A stretch of 64,000 nucleotides of DNA from Ophiodon elongatus (Eukaryota > Chordata > Actinopteri > Perciformes > Hexagrammidae). Positions 53,901 through 64,000 of the stretch are shown here, piece after piece (within the stretch, counting starts at the first letter, position 1; each line of letters opens with the position of its first letter). The stretch is taken from the NCBI GenBank assembly GCA_016806645.1, contig JACSYO010002136.1, forward strand, positions 1 through 64,000, given 5' to 3'. The notes under the pieces were generated by a model. The model made no database searches and was not told where the DNA came from. It worked only from the letters and a program-made list of their open reading frames with translations. A program made the position numbers and the translations under genes.

Positions 53901-56900
53901 TTTTGGTAGTAATTATAGAGAAAGACAGTTTTTCTTTTTTTAAATGAAGCAGTTCTTTCAAGGAAATTCCTATCGTACCTATAATTAGCACATTCGAGTT
54001 TTTTCCAATTAAAAATATACTTTCATGGACTTAAACTAGGTTTACAGACTAGAGCACAGGCATAGGGAACAGAAATACAGAACACTATCTGTGAAATGCT
54101 AGTTGTTTTTTTGTTTTTGGATTTAAAGTGAGTGTAGCACTGAATTAAAATGATCATTCTATTAGGAATTTCCCTCATTATAAAGATCGCGATACAGGAA
54201 AATATGCACCTCCATATGAACAGAAACTGTAAATTATCCATCCTATCTCAAAGAGGGAAAGCCCAAACATAAGTGTGCCAGCTGCAGGCATGTTTGCTCA
54301 TGTGGCATCAGTACAAAACCCTTAGAGGAGAAAGGAAGATGTGGTGTTTTTCTGTGCAAGTGCCAGCAATCATTCTTGTTCTAAATTTTGTTCCTGTCTT
54401 TGCAAAAAGTTTTGGTTTGCATGCCTTTATAACAAATATGTCTCCACATGAATTCTTATTTGTGTGTGTTGGTTTAAATTGTGCACAGCTGTCTATCCTT
54501 GCTCCACTCTACTGAGATAAATAACTTCCTCCTGTCAACCACTGCCTGTCTCCATATGTTGTTGCCTGCTCTCCCCGGGCTGCCGAACCTCCCTCTCTGT
54601 GAAGGGTTGCGTCAAATACCAGCAGGGATGCTCTCTTTGAGGCCCACCGCCAGGAGCCAGGCTCTGGTTACTCTGGTTCTCCGTGTGCGTCTAAGTATGC
54701 GCATGTCTTATTGTCTGGATTTCAAATGCACGCAGACCCAAACAACTCAGATGCCCGGCAGCTTTAAGGAACGCTGGCCTCTTTTCACCTCCAGTGTACT
54801 GCCCCGCTGCAGGCAGTTTGAGCTGCAGTGCACCAAAGGAACCAAAATGCAAAAGTCTTTCTGCACCTACACAAGTTAACAATTAGCACAAAACGAAAGG
54901 ATGACTTCTGACTCCTGTGTACTATCTGAGGACTTATTGATTCCCACACAGCGTATCTTAGAATCCACTGTCGTCTCCCATTTTCCAAGATGTGAGATTA
55001 TTGATTTGGTTCAAAATGTGACGCTGGCTGAATTGCCAGAGGAGGATTCACACACTACGTCACATATACACAACTAATTGGCAGCCTCCAGTCTACTGTG
55101 TGTGTCTCTAATCTTTAACTGTAATATGGGAAAAAACCCTATAAAGGCACTTACACTCAATACGTATCTGCTCCATCTCCGACACCTCCGCGATTGATTC
55201 CTTCAGGTCTTCTACAAACTTGAGCAGCTCCTCAGCACTTTGAGCACAGAAGTTAAGTACCTGCTTCTTGTCTGAGCCAAACGGTGAGAGGATGGTGATG
55301 CCATGAGGGTAGTCTGGGGAGCACAGAAGACATTGAGTTGTTGAGATAGGAGTAACAAGAGACATGTACTATACAGGTATTAGCGAGTTTAATACTACAG
55401 GCATTAAAATACCTTTTGAATGTAGATTTGTTTACTCATTTTGTTCTCCTTTTGGAGATGTTGTAGGAAAACACTCAATTTGAAGACGGTTGGGATGATT
55501 ACATTTTGAAAAGTAAGTGCAAAGGCATGCTTCATGAGGAGATGTTCTATGGGAAAGTCCAGGATGATGACATTCTGCCATCATGCATATAAAAAAATGA
55601 AGCAACAATAAAAATCAGTTTAATATCAAACCTATTTCAACTACAGCCATAACTCCTAAACCCCCTTGGTAAATTTAACTTAGAGGTACTTTTCTCCGTT
55701 TTGTAGCAGTACAATGTATTTGGTGATGTTATGTTTCATGTTGTTCATGGCAGCTGTCTGCAGTGAAGATATTATGACTTACATTCATTTTCAAACAGGT
55801 GAAACTGCATGCCAAGCAGGCCCATTGCTTTGCAGAAAGTGTAGGCTGCAGAACTCTTCTTCTTTGGGCAAAGCTTCAAGATCTTCAAACAACAAGAAAT
55901 CAGAGTTATAGCAACAATTTGAATGACAGAGAGCTCAGTGATTGTCACTGATATGTCCATATCACAGAGCAATGTCAAAGAAAGACATTTTTGATGATTC
56001 AAAATATGTTTGAAGACCAGATAGAGTCAATATTAATGTACAATATAAGTTTCAAAGTGTATCAAACTGTGCGCTAGTGCTCTTTGAAAAACAACACCAT
56101 GGCGAGCTTATATCAGGACGTATTTGAGATGTTGCGGAGCTTATTCATCGAATGACCTTCCAGATAAAGAAAGATGAGGCAAATCTGTTTTGCCACGCTA
56201 CTGTTGGGCATAATTTACCAGGTGAGCCGTGTTAAACCAATACATCACGTTGGCACATTAAACACTACTTGACATGTTAAAGCTACTAGAACAGGGGCCA
56301 AATTTAAAGAAAAATCCCCATCACTTTAATTTTGTAATAAAGTCCTTCAAACTGCTTCCCCACTCTCAAAGCTGTCAGGAGAAAAACGTCTCCCTGGAAT
56401 AAATCGCACCGCTAACTTTTAGTGCCAAATGAACAGAATTCCATTGTGATGTTTGAAGATGACTCTTTTCACTTCTTACTTCAGAATTGGGCTTCTAACC
56501 TCCTTTTCCAGCAGCTATACCAATTACTTTTATGCTTAAGCAGAAAAGGGAGGGGGAAATAACGATGCTGCTTTTCCCTTTGCTGGACAGATATCAACAT
56601 TTGACATAATTATGAGAGTAGTTAAACACTTTGGATGGATAACCCCCGTGTGCCTCCTCATGGGCACATTAATTATGCCCAACATTAAACCTTTTATAAT
56701 TCTCCAATCTACACAACTTTGGACCGAATTAACTTATCTGTGCTGTGAAAAACAACTTTATTACTAGCCCTTAAAGCTGCTCTGTAGGGGACAGATATTT
56801 GCTTATGAGTGCACTGCAAAACTGCATTTACTACTATCTATTATTAAAAGAAAGGGCCGGAGGGGACTGACTGATGAAACAACATCGAGGAAGAGCGGGA

Positions 56901-59900
56901 GCTCACAGTCGAGGAAGGTGATGGTGCATTGCAGCTGTAAGTGTGAAATAAGCAGCTTTAAAGATTGAATGCTTTCAGCAGAAACAACAATTTTTGGGGT
57001 GGTTATAAAGATACCGTAAACAACATTTGTAATAAAAATATGAATTATTACTCTGAATCTCTCTCATCGTATACTAACCACAATGAGATCATTGAAGAGG
57101 AAGACTTCTCTCTGGTGTGCTGCCTGTTTTTGGGCCTTGTTGACATCAGTCACCTCAAAAAGTCGACTGCAGCACACCAGTCTTCTGTGAGGGACGGAGA
57201 GAACCTGCAGAGAAAGACATCCAGGTAAAAGGAGAGCTTCAATCACTCAGATGAAGTGTCTGAGAAGCTTGAAAGTCATTCCAGACCATATGAGGTAGAG
57301 ACCATCAGATAAAACCTTTCCCTCAGGGGAAAGAGTATTAAAGGGAAACAGGGAGACTTTTAATACAAATTACTTTGGGCTGGAGTGATACACATTATTC
57401 ACTGGGGGTAAAAGCTGAGACTGAAGTATAACAGAAAAAAAACATTAAACACAGTTTGCTGCGACAAATTACTGACGTGAAGACTGACCTTCAAAAAAAT
57501 AACAATATAAAGAAGATAGGGATAAGACAGCATGTTGTTTCAACTGTGTTTCCCTGAGGACAACATGGGCATGAATGCAGGTCCACATGTTAGGATTCTT
57601 TACTTTTCTGTGCAGGTGTTGCTCTTTGTAGTTTTACTTGCACTGAATTTCTCACCTTTCTATTTGATTAGAAACAAGCAAAAAGTCTCATTTTAGTATT
57701 TGAGCAAAATGAACTGTATGAAGACAGGTTTGATGATGCTTGCTCTACCTACTTCTAGGAGATAGAGATACCTGATACCTACTTCTAGTAGATAGAGCAA
57801 TCCTAGAGTAAGATGAGAGACATCTTGCACTAAAAGAGCTCAAGCAAAACCTTTTATGAGTTGCTGTCAAATTGATTGTTGTATTTTTTGCAATATACAT
57901 CTTGCTGTTTAGTTATTGGCAACTAAAGACCGAAAGGTAGTAACGCTACACTTGGAGGTCCATGATAAAGTGGTTGTCTTGTATTTTTACAAAACACTGC
58001 AGTTGTGTTGCTAGAGGCCTGGCTTCTCCTCTTAGACTTAAGTGCTTTTCGATGTTTAAGCAGATTACACTACAAAAATGGCAGAGACCGATTAAATCAT
58101 GTTCTCACAATATTTTCTCTCTGACTTGTCTCCATTTTGGATCACAGTTGTTCCCCTCTTCGTGATAAAATGGATCCATCCGTGTCCTCCGATCATTTTT
58201 TTTCTTTGTGCATTTCCAATTTGAATTCCCTCTGCTTCCTGTGGACTATTTGCAAAGCAGTGAGTACATACACAGCCTCCTTTTCTTCCTCTCACGCTCT
58301 TATCTTTCATCACTGCAGGGTCTACAGACTCCCGCCCAGCTGGTCAAAGCCAGCCTGCTTTCTCATTACACTAATGTCAAAAACATGTAAAGACATCATT
58401 AGCTTGAAATGCCTTATGCATGTTTGACACAAAAAAAGTCCTTTCCCGATTGGATTAATAAAAACAGTTGGAAAATGTAACAAATCAATTGTATGACTAA
58501 AGAAAATGTATTCTACAAATCTTATCTATATCAAATATTTAAGGACATTTTACCCTAAAACCGCTTGGATCTAAAATCCCTTCATCACTTTCATTAAGTC
58601 ATCAAATATTAAGCAAAAAAAAAAGCAAACTCCTATTATTAGGAAAATCTCTTTTAATGTAAACCACTACCTTTTTTATGTGTTTTAAATCCACATTAAA
58701 GGGATTCGGACACCTGCTGTTACAATATTTCCGAAAAGGAAACTTTATCTAAGTCTTTTTATGGCAGACAGCTGCTATAGGCAGGAATAGTCAGTTCCTG
58801 TCACAACAATCCATCATTGTTTTGGCTATGACAACACTCCCTCTGTCATCCTATGGCTACTCATCCATCACTGAGACACTGAAAGGCAAAAGCCACAAAA
58901 AAAGAAAAAAGACATTGGTAATCTTTTCAATGTCATAGTTCCAATGTCATTCTGAAAGTAAACAAGGAATGATGGAGATTCACTTTAAAACTAATTAAAA
59001 GTCAATTTATAGTGAGATTCATCCAAACGTTTCACCTTGCGGATGGACAGAAAGAGGAGACTATAGACAGACTAGGAGTCTACAGTTAAGACTAACACAA
59101 TGCCAATATGCTGATGTTTATCAGGTATCATGTTTACCATTTTTCAACATCTTAGTTTAGCATGTTGGCATGTTCACAATTACTTATTAGAACTAATACA
59201 TAGTGCCCAAGAGGCTTAGAATGGTATTAGGTTTGCAAGTACTTAGTCATAAATTTGATATTTTTATTTTTATTTGACAGCATCTTGTTAACCATAAAGA
59301 ATGTTGTCTTTTCCCTTAAGAACAAAGCTAAGTCTATAGCCATTGGGCAGAGCAGCTCATTAAGCTAAATGCTAATGTCGACATGCTAACATGCAAAACC
59401 TAAGCAGGTATGTTTACAATATTTACCATTTTAGTCTAGTATATTAGTTTGGCATGTATTTAGTTACACTCTTGTCAACTATTTTCAAAGGTTCAAGCCT
59501 CCTTGGAAGTTTGCTAGATTACATCTTTCATACATTTTCAAATATGACAGCAATATAAAAGATAAAGAAAAAAAGAAAGTAAAAAATCATATAGGAAACC
59601 GGAATCTTTCAAACGCTGGATCATTAACCAATATTATGATTTATTATTAACATGATATCAATATTTCATTTTTAAACAGCTCGGCCGACGATATATCGCG
59701 ACACCCCTAATGTGAACACAATATGTTATTACAGAGTTAGATTCTAGAGTGTTTGGGAAACAAATCAGCATTTTTCATATAAATATTTCATGACTAAAGG
59801 ATAAAAAAAGAATTCCCTGAACTGTTGAATCATTAAAAAAAAAAAAGTCTTTCAGTGTTATGAGTGTGCTCACAAAGTACATGAATCAGTGTAATCATTC

Positions 59901-62900
59901 AATTCTAAAGTTAAATATGTCAGCCTCTGTGTCTCTGACTAAAGTATACAACACATCAAACTTTGCACATAAATATTCACATGGTGAATGAAAATAGCCA
60001 CAAGTGAATGTCTGTAGTTGACTCCTAACTAAAGGACATTCCAGTGTTTAAAGAGTGGTTCAAACACTTACATTACTCATGTGCACTGACCAACCTTTTA
60101 ACCTTAAAAGTAAAAAAAAAAGGCTCTAATGATAGCGGTGGTTAATGACATATCCAGCTGGAGTAATGACCTGAGGTAATGATCGCACCGCTGATGAGAC
60201 ATTTAATGGCTAATAAATGTGCTCTGCTAACACAACCAGTGCTAGGTGATAGTGATAAGGTCTTGAATAATTAGTAGGTGGCTTGGCATGCACTGAGTAA
60301 CATGTTTTTGTGTTACCAATCTTGCTTATTATTCTAGCAAGCCAAGAAGATTATAAAACGTGCTGTAAAAAATAGATCAAATGATTTGTATAACTGTGTA
60401 ATGGAAACAATAATTCTGTGATTTCTGTCTGATAATGAAAACAGTTATTGTACCATCAGCTCAACCCCATCTGGGAATATATATATTTTTCTCCAGTGTG
60501 TGTGTAATATAATACAATATGTTTATCTTTGACTTTTAAGCTTTCAAAATAAGGATATTCTTGTTTTTTAGATCCGGTTTTCAAGTTAAACTATGTATAA
60601 TATTCAAGGTTTTGCTTTTTGTGATAAACCCACTGAAATCCTCACCAGACCCTGCTGTTCCCCTCTGCTTTACGTAGCATTTTAGTGTCTTTTGGCTCAT
60701 TATTTTCTTTTTATGGCCCATAGCTTTGTTTATGGCCCACTCTTAATGTACCAATGTCCTTCCTAAATGCAAAATAAGTTGTTTTCAGGAACGAAACCTC
60801 TTGTAAACCAATTCGACTCCACCTGCCCAGCACCAGACACCAGATAGACAAAGTTAGCGACTAGCTGGTGAAAATTGTGTAGCATTTAGCAGCTTAAGAG
60901 CCAGATCATTTCCTCAGAAGTTGATTGAGAACAAAAAGAGAGGTTGAAGAGAATGTATTTACATTTGCCAGGTGGCTATGTTAAGTGTTTGTTGCGCTCC
61001 CCCAAGTGGCTAAAAATATCAACTGATGCATGTTAAGGTTCAACATTGCTTCAGTCAAAGCTAAGAAAAGGTTAGTTTGCGATGTTGTTGTACTTTTAAG
61101 GGCTAAGGAATGTATTACGTCCTGGAGAGCCTCACAAGTATAGAACAAAAGTGTGTCTGTGTGTCCTTACTGTTTTCATGCCTACGATGGACTGCTCAAC
61201 CTTGGAGACGTAGGTGACGTGATCTTCATTGGAGCGTAACTCCCTCAGTTGTATTCTTTCATAGATTCCCACCACCATGTCTCTTGGGATGTCTGCTCCA
61301 TCATCCACACCTAAGATGGGAATAGGCTGCTTACACACAAAGTCTACACACATCACCAATAATTCAACCAGACAGTACTGTCCAAGAGAAGGAACATGGA
61401 GTGACTGCTGTTGGTACAGTGGTAGAGGATCCATTGTGTGTCTACTCTGGCTTCAATATAGCAGGGTATGTGTCCCTGCATGCCATATATACGTGTACAA
61501 CGTAATTGTATACATATTGTTAATTGACTTGAAAAGAGTGGAACAAAATTCAATACTCAGAGCAAAGGAGAACTCTGTCTCTCCTCGTCTGTCCTTCTTT
61601 GTATTTTTGTCTTTCACTGTCTCCATTAAGTAATGACAGAAAGCAGTGTGAGAGGAGGTTAATTGGCAAGTGAAAGGTTAACACCCGTAGAAGATTCTCT
61701 GTCTGGAACACAGTGCAGTTCAAGGCTGTGGCATTTCGACGCAGGTAGAGCTGCATGTCATTAGGCTGAAAGGTTGCCCTCGAGATGCTCCCCATTATAT
61801 CCACACAGTTGTACCGTGCTGTGTGGTACATTGAGTTTTCAATGGGGCAGGATGTGTTTGGAGAAAATGAAACCGCCACAAGGGATGGCGGTGACGGTGA
61901 GGCACCATGGGACACCGCTGAGACATCGCTACACATTATGGAGTCGGAGGGGGTGGAGGAGATGTCCGGGGGGGGAAAAGTGTGTAAAGTGTCAGATAAA
62001 TAAGTGACTTTCTTTTTTTGCTGAATGCCTCTTTTCTTACACTCCTTACGACTTCACTGCTTTATGTCTCTTTGCATGGTGATTACAGTTGGTTGGTGGT
62101 CCAGACTGAAATATCTCAAACATTGAATTAATTGACATGCCATTTTGACATTCATGGTGCTCAGAGGGTGAATGACATTGGTGAGCCCCTGACTTTTCAT
62201 TTAGATTTCACTAATCATGTGAACTATCGCAACATCTTCAAAATGGATTGGTACTATTTTCTTACTATCATTCATGGTCCCCAGATGATAAGTCCTACAA
62301 ATAATGACTTTGGGGGATCCCCTGACTTTTCTTTAAGTGTGACGTGTGGTTTTAAATTAAAGTTGTCTGGAACACATTTATGTTTCCCTGGCGATGAATT
62401 ACAGTAACTTTGGTTTCAAGTGGCCGCCATCAACATGTCCAAAAATGTAATTTGTACAATACTTTGATTCATGACTAAATACCTTAAAACTGAACTTTGT
62501 TTAAATCTGAGACCACCTTCTCTATTCAGTAAATGAGACATTGCAATTTACATTGTTCAATGAGCTGACATAAGGATTAATTTATGGTGGAAGCTTGTTT
62601 ATATTATGTTGGCCCGTTGTGGAATAGCTTTGCCACTGACAGTCTGTTTTAATTGAGATAATGAATGTTCTATGGTTCTTCATTACTATTGGTTTCTGGT
62701 GCATAATTGCATTTCACCTCAGTCAATTAGTTGATTGAGTTATTCTTCTGCCAGTGTGTACGAGAGACGTGATGGAGAAAAGAAAAGAGGATAAAGAATC
62801 AGGGAGAATATAAACAAGGATAAATAAACAGACCAAATTATATTCTGACCGAGAGAAAACAAGATAAGAGAATGCATAGAGAAACAGAGAAAACATAGTA

Positions 62901-63711
62901 AACTGAGCAAAAGACAAATAGAGAGACAAAGAGAGAGAGGCATATTTTAATTTGCATAAGATGCCGAAATTGATTTCTCAACTTAATTTAATTGTGGGGA
63001 ACAGTCTGGGTGAATCTATTAAAGTTGTTCGGCATCGACCTCAGCATTCCCTGATTAATTGCGCAAAGGGAGAAAAAAACTACAACGCTCCTGTCTCATC
63101 TTCAGCGGTCGGCGAATGAGCATCTGTCTGCATACGGGAGACAAGAATTACAGGTGCTTTCTGTCGGCGTCGCTATGAGTTGTGAATGCATAAAGCAAGA
63201 CCGGCAGGGATAGAAATATTACCTTATTTTTATTACCTGAATTTATGCAGGGAGGTTTGATTTAACTCAGATCCAAACACTGTTGGACACTGACTCACTT
63301 ACACTGATTTATCTTGTTGAAGGATTATTGCATTTTACTGATTTTGTTTTTCCCATTACAGTGAGATTCAAACTATCGGGAAATGGTCCAATAATAATAA
63401 TAATAACACTCAGAAAACACAGAAGACACAAAAGCACATAAACGCACCTAAAAAACGAACCGAGCCGATTATGTCAACTAATTAATGACACTTTAACTCC
63501 CTTAATGAGCCTCTACACACATGCGTAAATGCTGTGTCACTTACCTCGTAGGTTGCGTATGAAGTCCTCCAACATCATCTTGCGGTCGGGCTTGATGTTT
63601 GGACTATACATGTCAGTGTTGAGCAGAATGATTGCAAAGGCCAGGATGAAGATGGTGTCCGGGTTGTGAAACTGCTGCACCACATCGGGGTTACACATGC
63701 AGTAGCGCTGA
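47396..63711 (-). CDS. iqsec3: iqsec3 (BRAG3/SynArfGEF), 3' half: Sec7 end, PH domain and tail
   Basis: Eight minus-strand exons (63545-63711, 61171-61310, 57079-57204, 55783-55882, 55155-55313, 52614-52706, 52248-52291, 47396-47956) give 462 residues in compatible phases. IQSEC3 is a guanine-nucleotide exchange factor for ARF GTPases, known from postsynaptic sites of inhibitory synapses. The Sec7 motif FAIILLNTDMYSPNIKP is present; the catalytic Glu lies in upstream exons outside the window. A PH domain follows, from VLSVPHRRLVCC to the helix ESIAEVSEMEQIRIEWELEK. The tail has QCQQIVKVIMLD, a His-rich run, HQPPLPPPPPPYNHPHQ and the end SGSRSMV. The last two agree with my memory of mammalian IQSEC3 (SGSRSLV end) rather than IQSEC1/2. 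S-M-V is a class I PDZ ligand. It runs tail-to-tail with the GAT-1-like gene. Confidence 0.95.
47957..52247. other. iqsec3 last intron
   Basis: 4.3 kb. GT/GGGG-rich near 48040-48440, a GA microsatellite at 51113-51171 and a CA/CG run at 51727-51770. I saw no further exon in the right phase. Confidence 0.6.
52248..52291 (-). CDS. iqsec3: iqsec3 44-nt small exon
   Basis: Acceptor CATCCAG, donor GTAAGT. Completes a Gly codon and encodes NQEIDERSGHNAVE, joining the preceding ...GSPS to VSIHN. Its length is not a multiple of three, so it alone keeps the long tail in frame. Mammalian IQSEC3 has a segment of similar length at this point. Confidence 0.88.
52614..52706 (-). CDS. iqsec3: iqsec3 exon after the PH domain
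   Basis: Acceptor CTCTGCAG, donor GTGTGT. Trp from the split codon, then ELEKQQGAKTHSVKNNGTQ and KQGSPS; close to the ELEKQQGTKT text of mammalian IQSEC3. Confidence 0.93.
55155..55313 (-). CDS. iqsec3: iqsec3 exon: second half of the PH domain
   Basis: Acceptor CTCCCCAG, donor GTAAGT. YYPHGITILSPFGSDKKQVL, then the PH C-terminal helix FVEDLKESIAEVSEMEQIRI. Confidence 0.95.
55783..55882 (-). CDS. iqsec3: iqsec3 exon: PH domain middle
   Basis: Acceptor GTTTGAAG (weak tract), donor GTAAGT. ILKLCPKKKSSAAYTFCKAM, then GLLGMQFHLFENE. The CPKKKSS text distinguishes IQSEC3 from the QKKK of IQSEC1/2. Confidence 0.93.
57079..57204 (-). CDS. iqsec3: iqsec3 exon: start of the PH domain
   Basis: Acceptor CTCTGCAG, donor GTTAGT, exactly 42 codons. 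VLSVPHRRLVCCSRLFEVTD, then HQREVFLFNDLIV. Confidence 0.95.
59095..59460. repeat. Interspersed fish repeat (ATGCTAATGTCGACATGCTA type)
   Basis: Repeated phrases (CAGGTATCATGTTTACCATT, TTAGTTTAGCATGTTGGCAT, then AATGCTAATGTCGACATGCT and ATTTACCATTTTAGTCTAGT) show an internal direct duplication. It lies within an iqsec3 intron. Confidence 0.5.
60780..61040. repeat. Interspersed fish repeat (ACCAGCTAGTCGCTAAC type, reversed)
   Basis: CACCAGACACCAGATAGACA, then TTAGCGACTAGCTGGTGAAA and TTTAGCAGCTTAAGAGCCAG, a text I associate with dispersed teleost repeats. Related to 15170-15430. Confidence 0.4.
61171..61310 (-). CDS. iqsec3: iqsec3 exon: Sec7-PH linker
   Basis: Acceptor CATCTTAG, donor GTAAGG. 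GVDDGADIPRDMVVGIYERI, then LRELRSNEDHVTYVSKVEQS and IVGMKT, matching the IQSEC family after the Sec7 core. Confidence 0.95.
61311..63544. other. iqsec3 intron with a dispersed repeat
   Basis: 2.2 kb without a further exon. 62075-62360 is a dispersed fish element (CTGAAATATCTCAAACATTG, GTGAGCCCCTGACTTTTCAT, CATGGTCCCCAGATGATAAG); its open frame is not a gene. Confidence 0.6.
63545..63711 (-). CDS. iqsec3: iqsec3 exon: C-terminal half of the Sec7 domain
   Basis: Acceptor ACCAACAG, donor GTAAGT. QRYCMCNPDVVQQFHNPDTI, then FILAFAIILLNTDMYSPN and KMMLEDFIRNLRG, the second conserved Sec7 motif that shapes the ARF-binding groove. First exon of the gene visible before the window ends. Confidence 0.96.
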
Positions 63712-64000
63712 CTGTTGGTGTACAGGAGGTAGAGAAAGAAGAGGGGACAATTAGAGCTGAAGCTGTTGGCTGCCTTTCAGCAACAATGAACCTCACAGTG
63801 GTTGCTCGGCTCAAACGGTGTCTCTCTCTATAAGCACATTTGTCCCACTGGATTGGATGGTTACATGGCTCGTGCACTACCCAAGAGGAAGTCGACCCAC
63901 ACGACCTTCACCTAGACATATTTAAACATTCGCCAATATTTATGGGCCTGGTTTCTGGATTCATGCAGGTTGAGACGATGAGAAGAAATACTATGTATGA
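63712..64000. other. iqsec3 intron at the right edge
   Basis: No exon seen up to the window end; the preceding Sec7 exon lies beyond. Confidence 0.7.

Noticed and set aside
61550..61936. 128-codon minus-strand frame inside an iqsec3 intron
   Set aside because: Does not extend the iqsec3 frame and has no family similarity.
62132..62407. 91-codon plus-strand frame
   Set aside because: Lies in a dispersed fish repeat.
1..64000. tRNA, rRNA or known small RNA genes
   Set aside because: No cloverleaf or recognisable RNA sequence was noticed on either strand by eye; a covariance-model scan would be needed to exclude them.

Overview
The window reads as nuclear DNA of a ray-finned fish, probably a percomorph teleost. 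It is AT-rich, intron-rich and full of CA, TA, TC and GA microsatellites and fish-type interspersed repeats. The genes have short exons with vertebrate splice sites, and the order of the recognisable genes matches a known vertebrate synteny block. No bacterial or viral gene set, tRNA, rRNA or CRISPR array was seen.

Layout. (1) 1-4.7 kb: repeat-rich DNA with a 36-bp minisatellite and a 48-bp direct repeat about 2.2 kb apart. (2) 4.7-11.4 kb: an unrecognised plus-strand gene candidate ('gene X'). It has a GC-rich 5' end, an acidic N-terminal half in four exons, an exon that is almost entirely a 21-bp coding minisatellite (about 20 copies of a seven-residue unit), a small basic exon, and a last exon that only joins in frame if a run of eight A is read as seven. 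TA-rich palindromic debris follows. (3) 12.2-23.0 kb: a plus-strand SLC6 transporter most like BGT1/GAT-2 (SLC6A12/13), 14 exons, complete at the 3' end but without the exon for the N-terminus and TM1. (4) 23-30 kb: no gene seen. (5) 30.3-43.0 kb: a complete plus-strand GAT-1-like GABA transporter of 597 residues in 14 coding exons, with a perfect Kozak start and a plausible upstream 5'UTR exon. (6) 47.4-63.7 kb: the 3' half of iqsec3 on the minus strand (end of the Sec7 domain, PH domain, proline/histidine-rich tail), running off the right edge.

How the genes fit together. In human 12p13.33 the order is IQSEC3, SLC6A12, SLC6A13 with the transporters convergent on IQSEC3; in 3p25 it is SLC6A11, SLC6A1 and, further on, IQSEC1. 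The fish order here (BGT1-like, GAT-1-like, iqsec3, tail to tail) has the pattern of the 3p25 paralogon but carries iqsec3. The GAT-1-like gene is therefore probably an ancient ohnolog of SLC6A1 that is missing between SLC6A12 and IQSEC3 in human. Functionally the block joins GABA/betaine clearance with an ARF-GEF known from inhibitory synapses.

The least conventional pieces are gene X, a perfect 58-bp palindrome just before its last exon, the divergent last membrane exon and enlarged extracellular loop 2 of the BGT1-like gene with a decayed copy of the loop exon, and a 44-nt iqsec3 exon whose skipping would replace the whole C-terminal tail.
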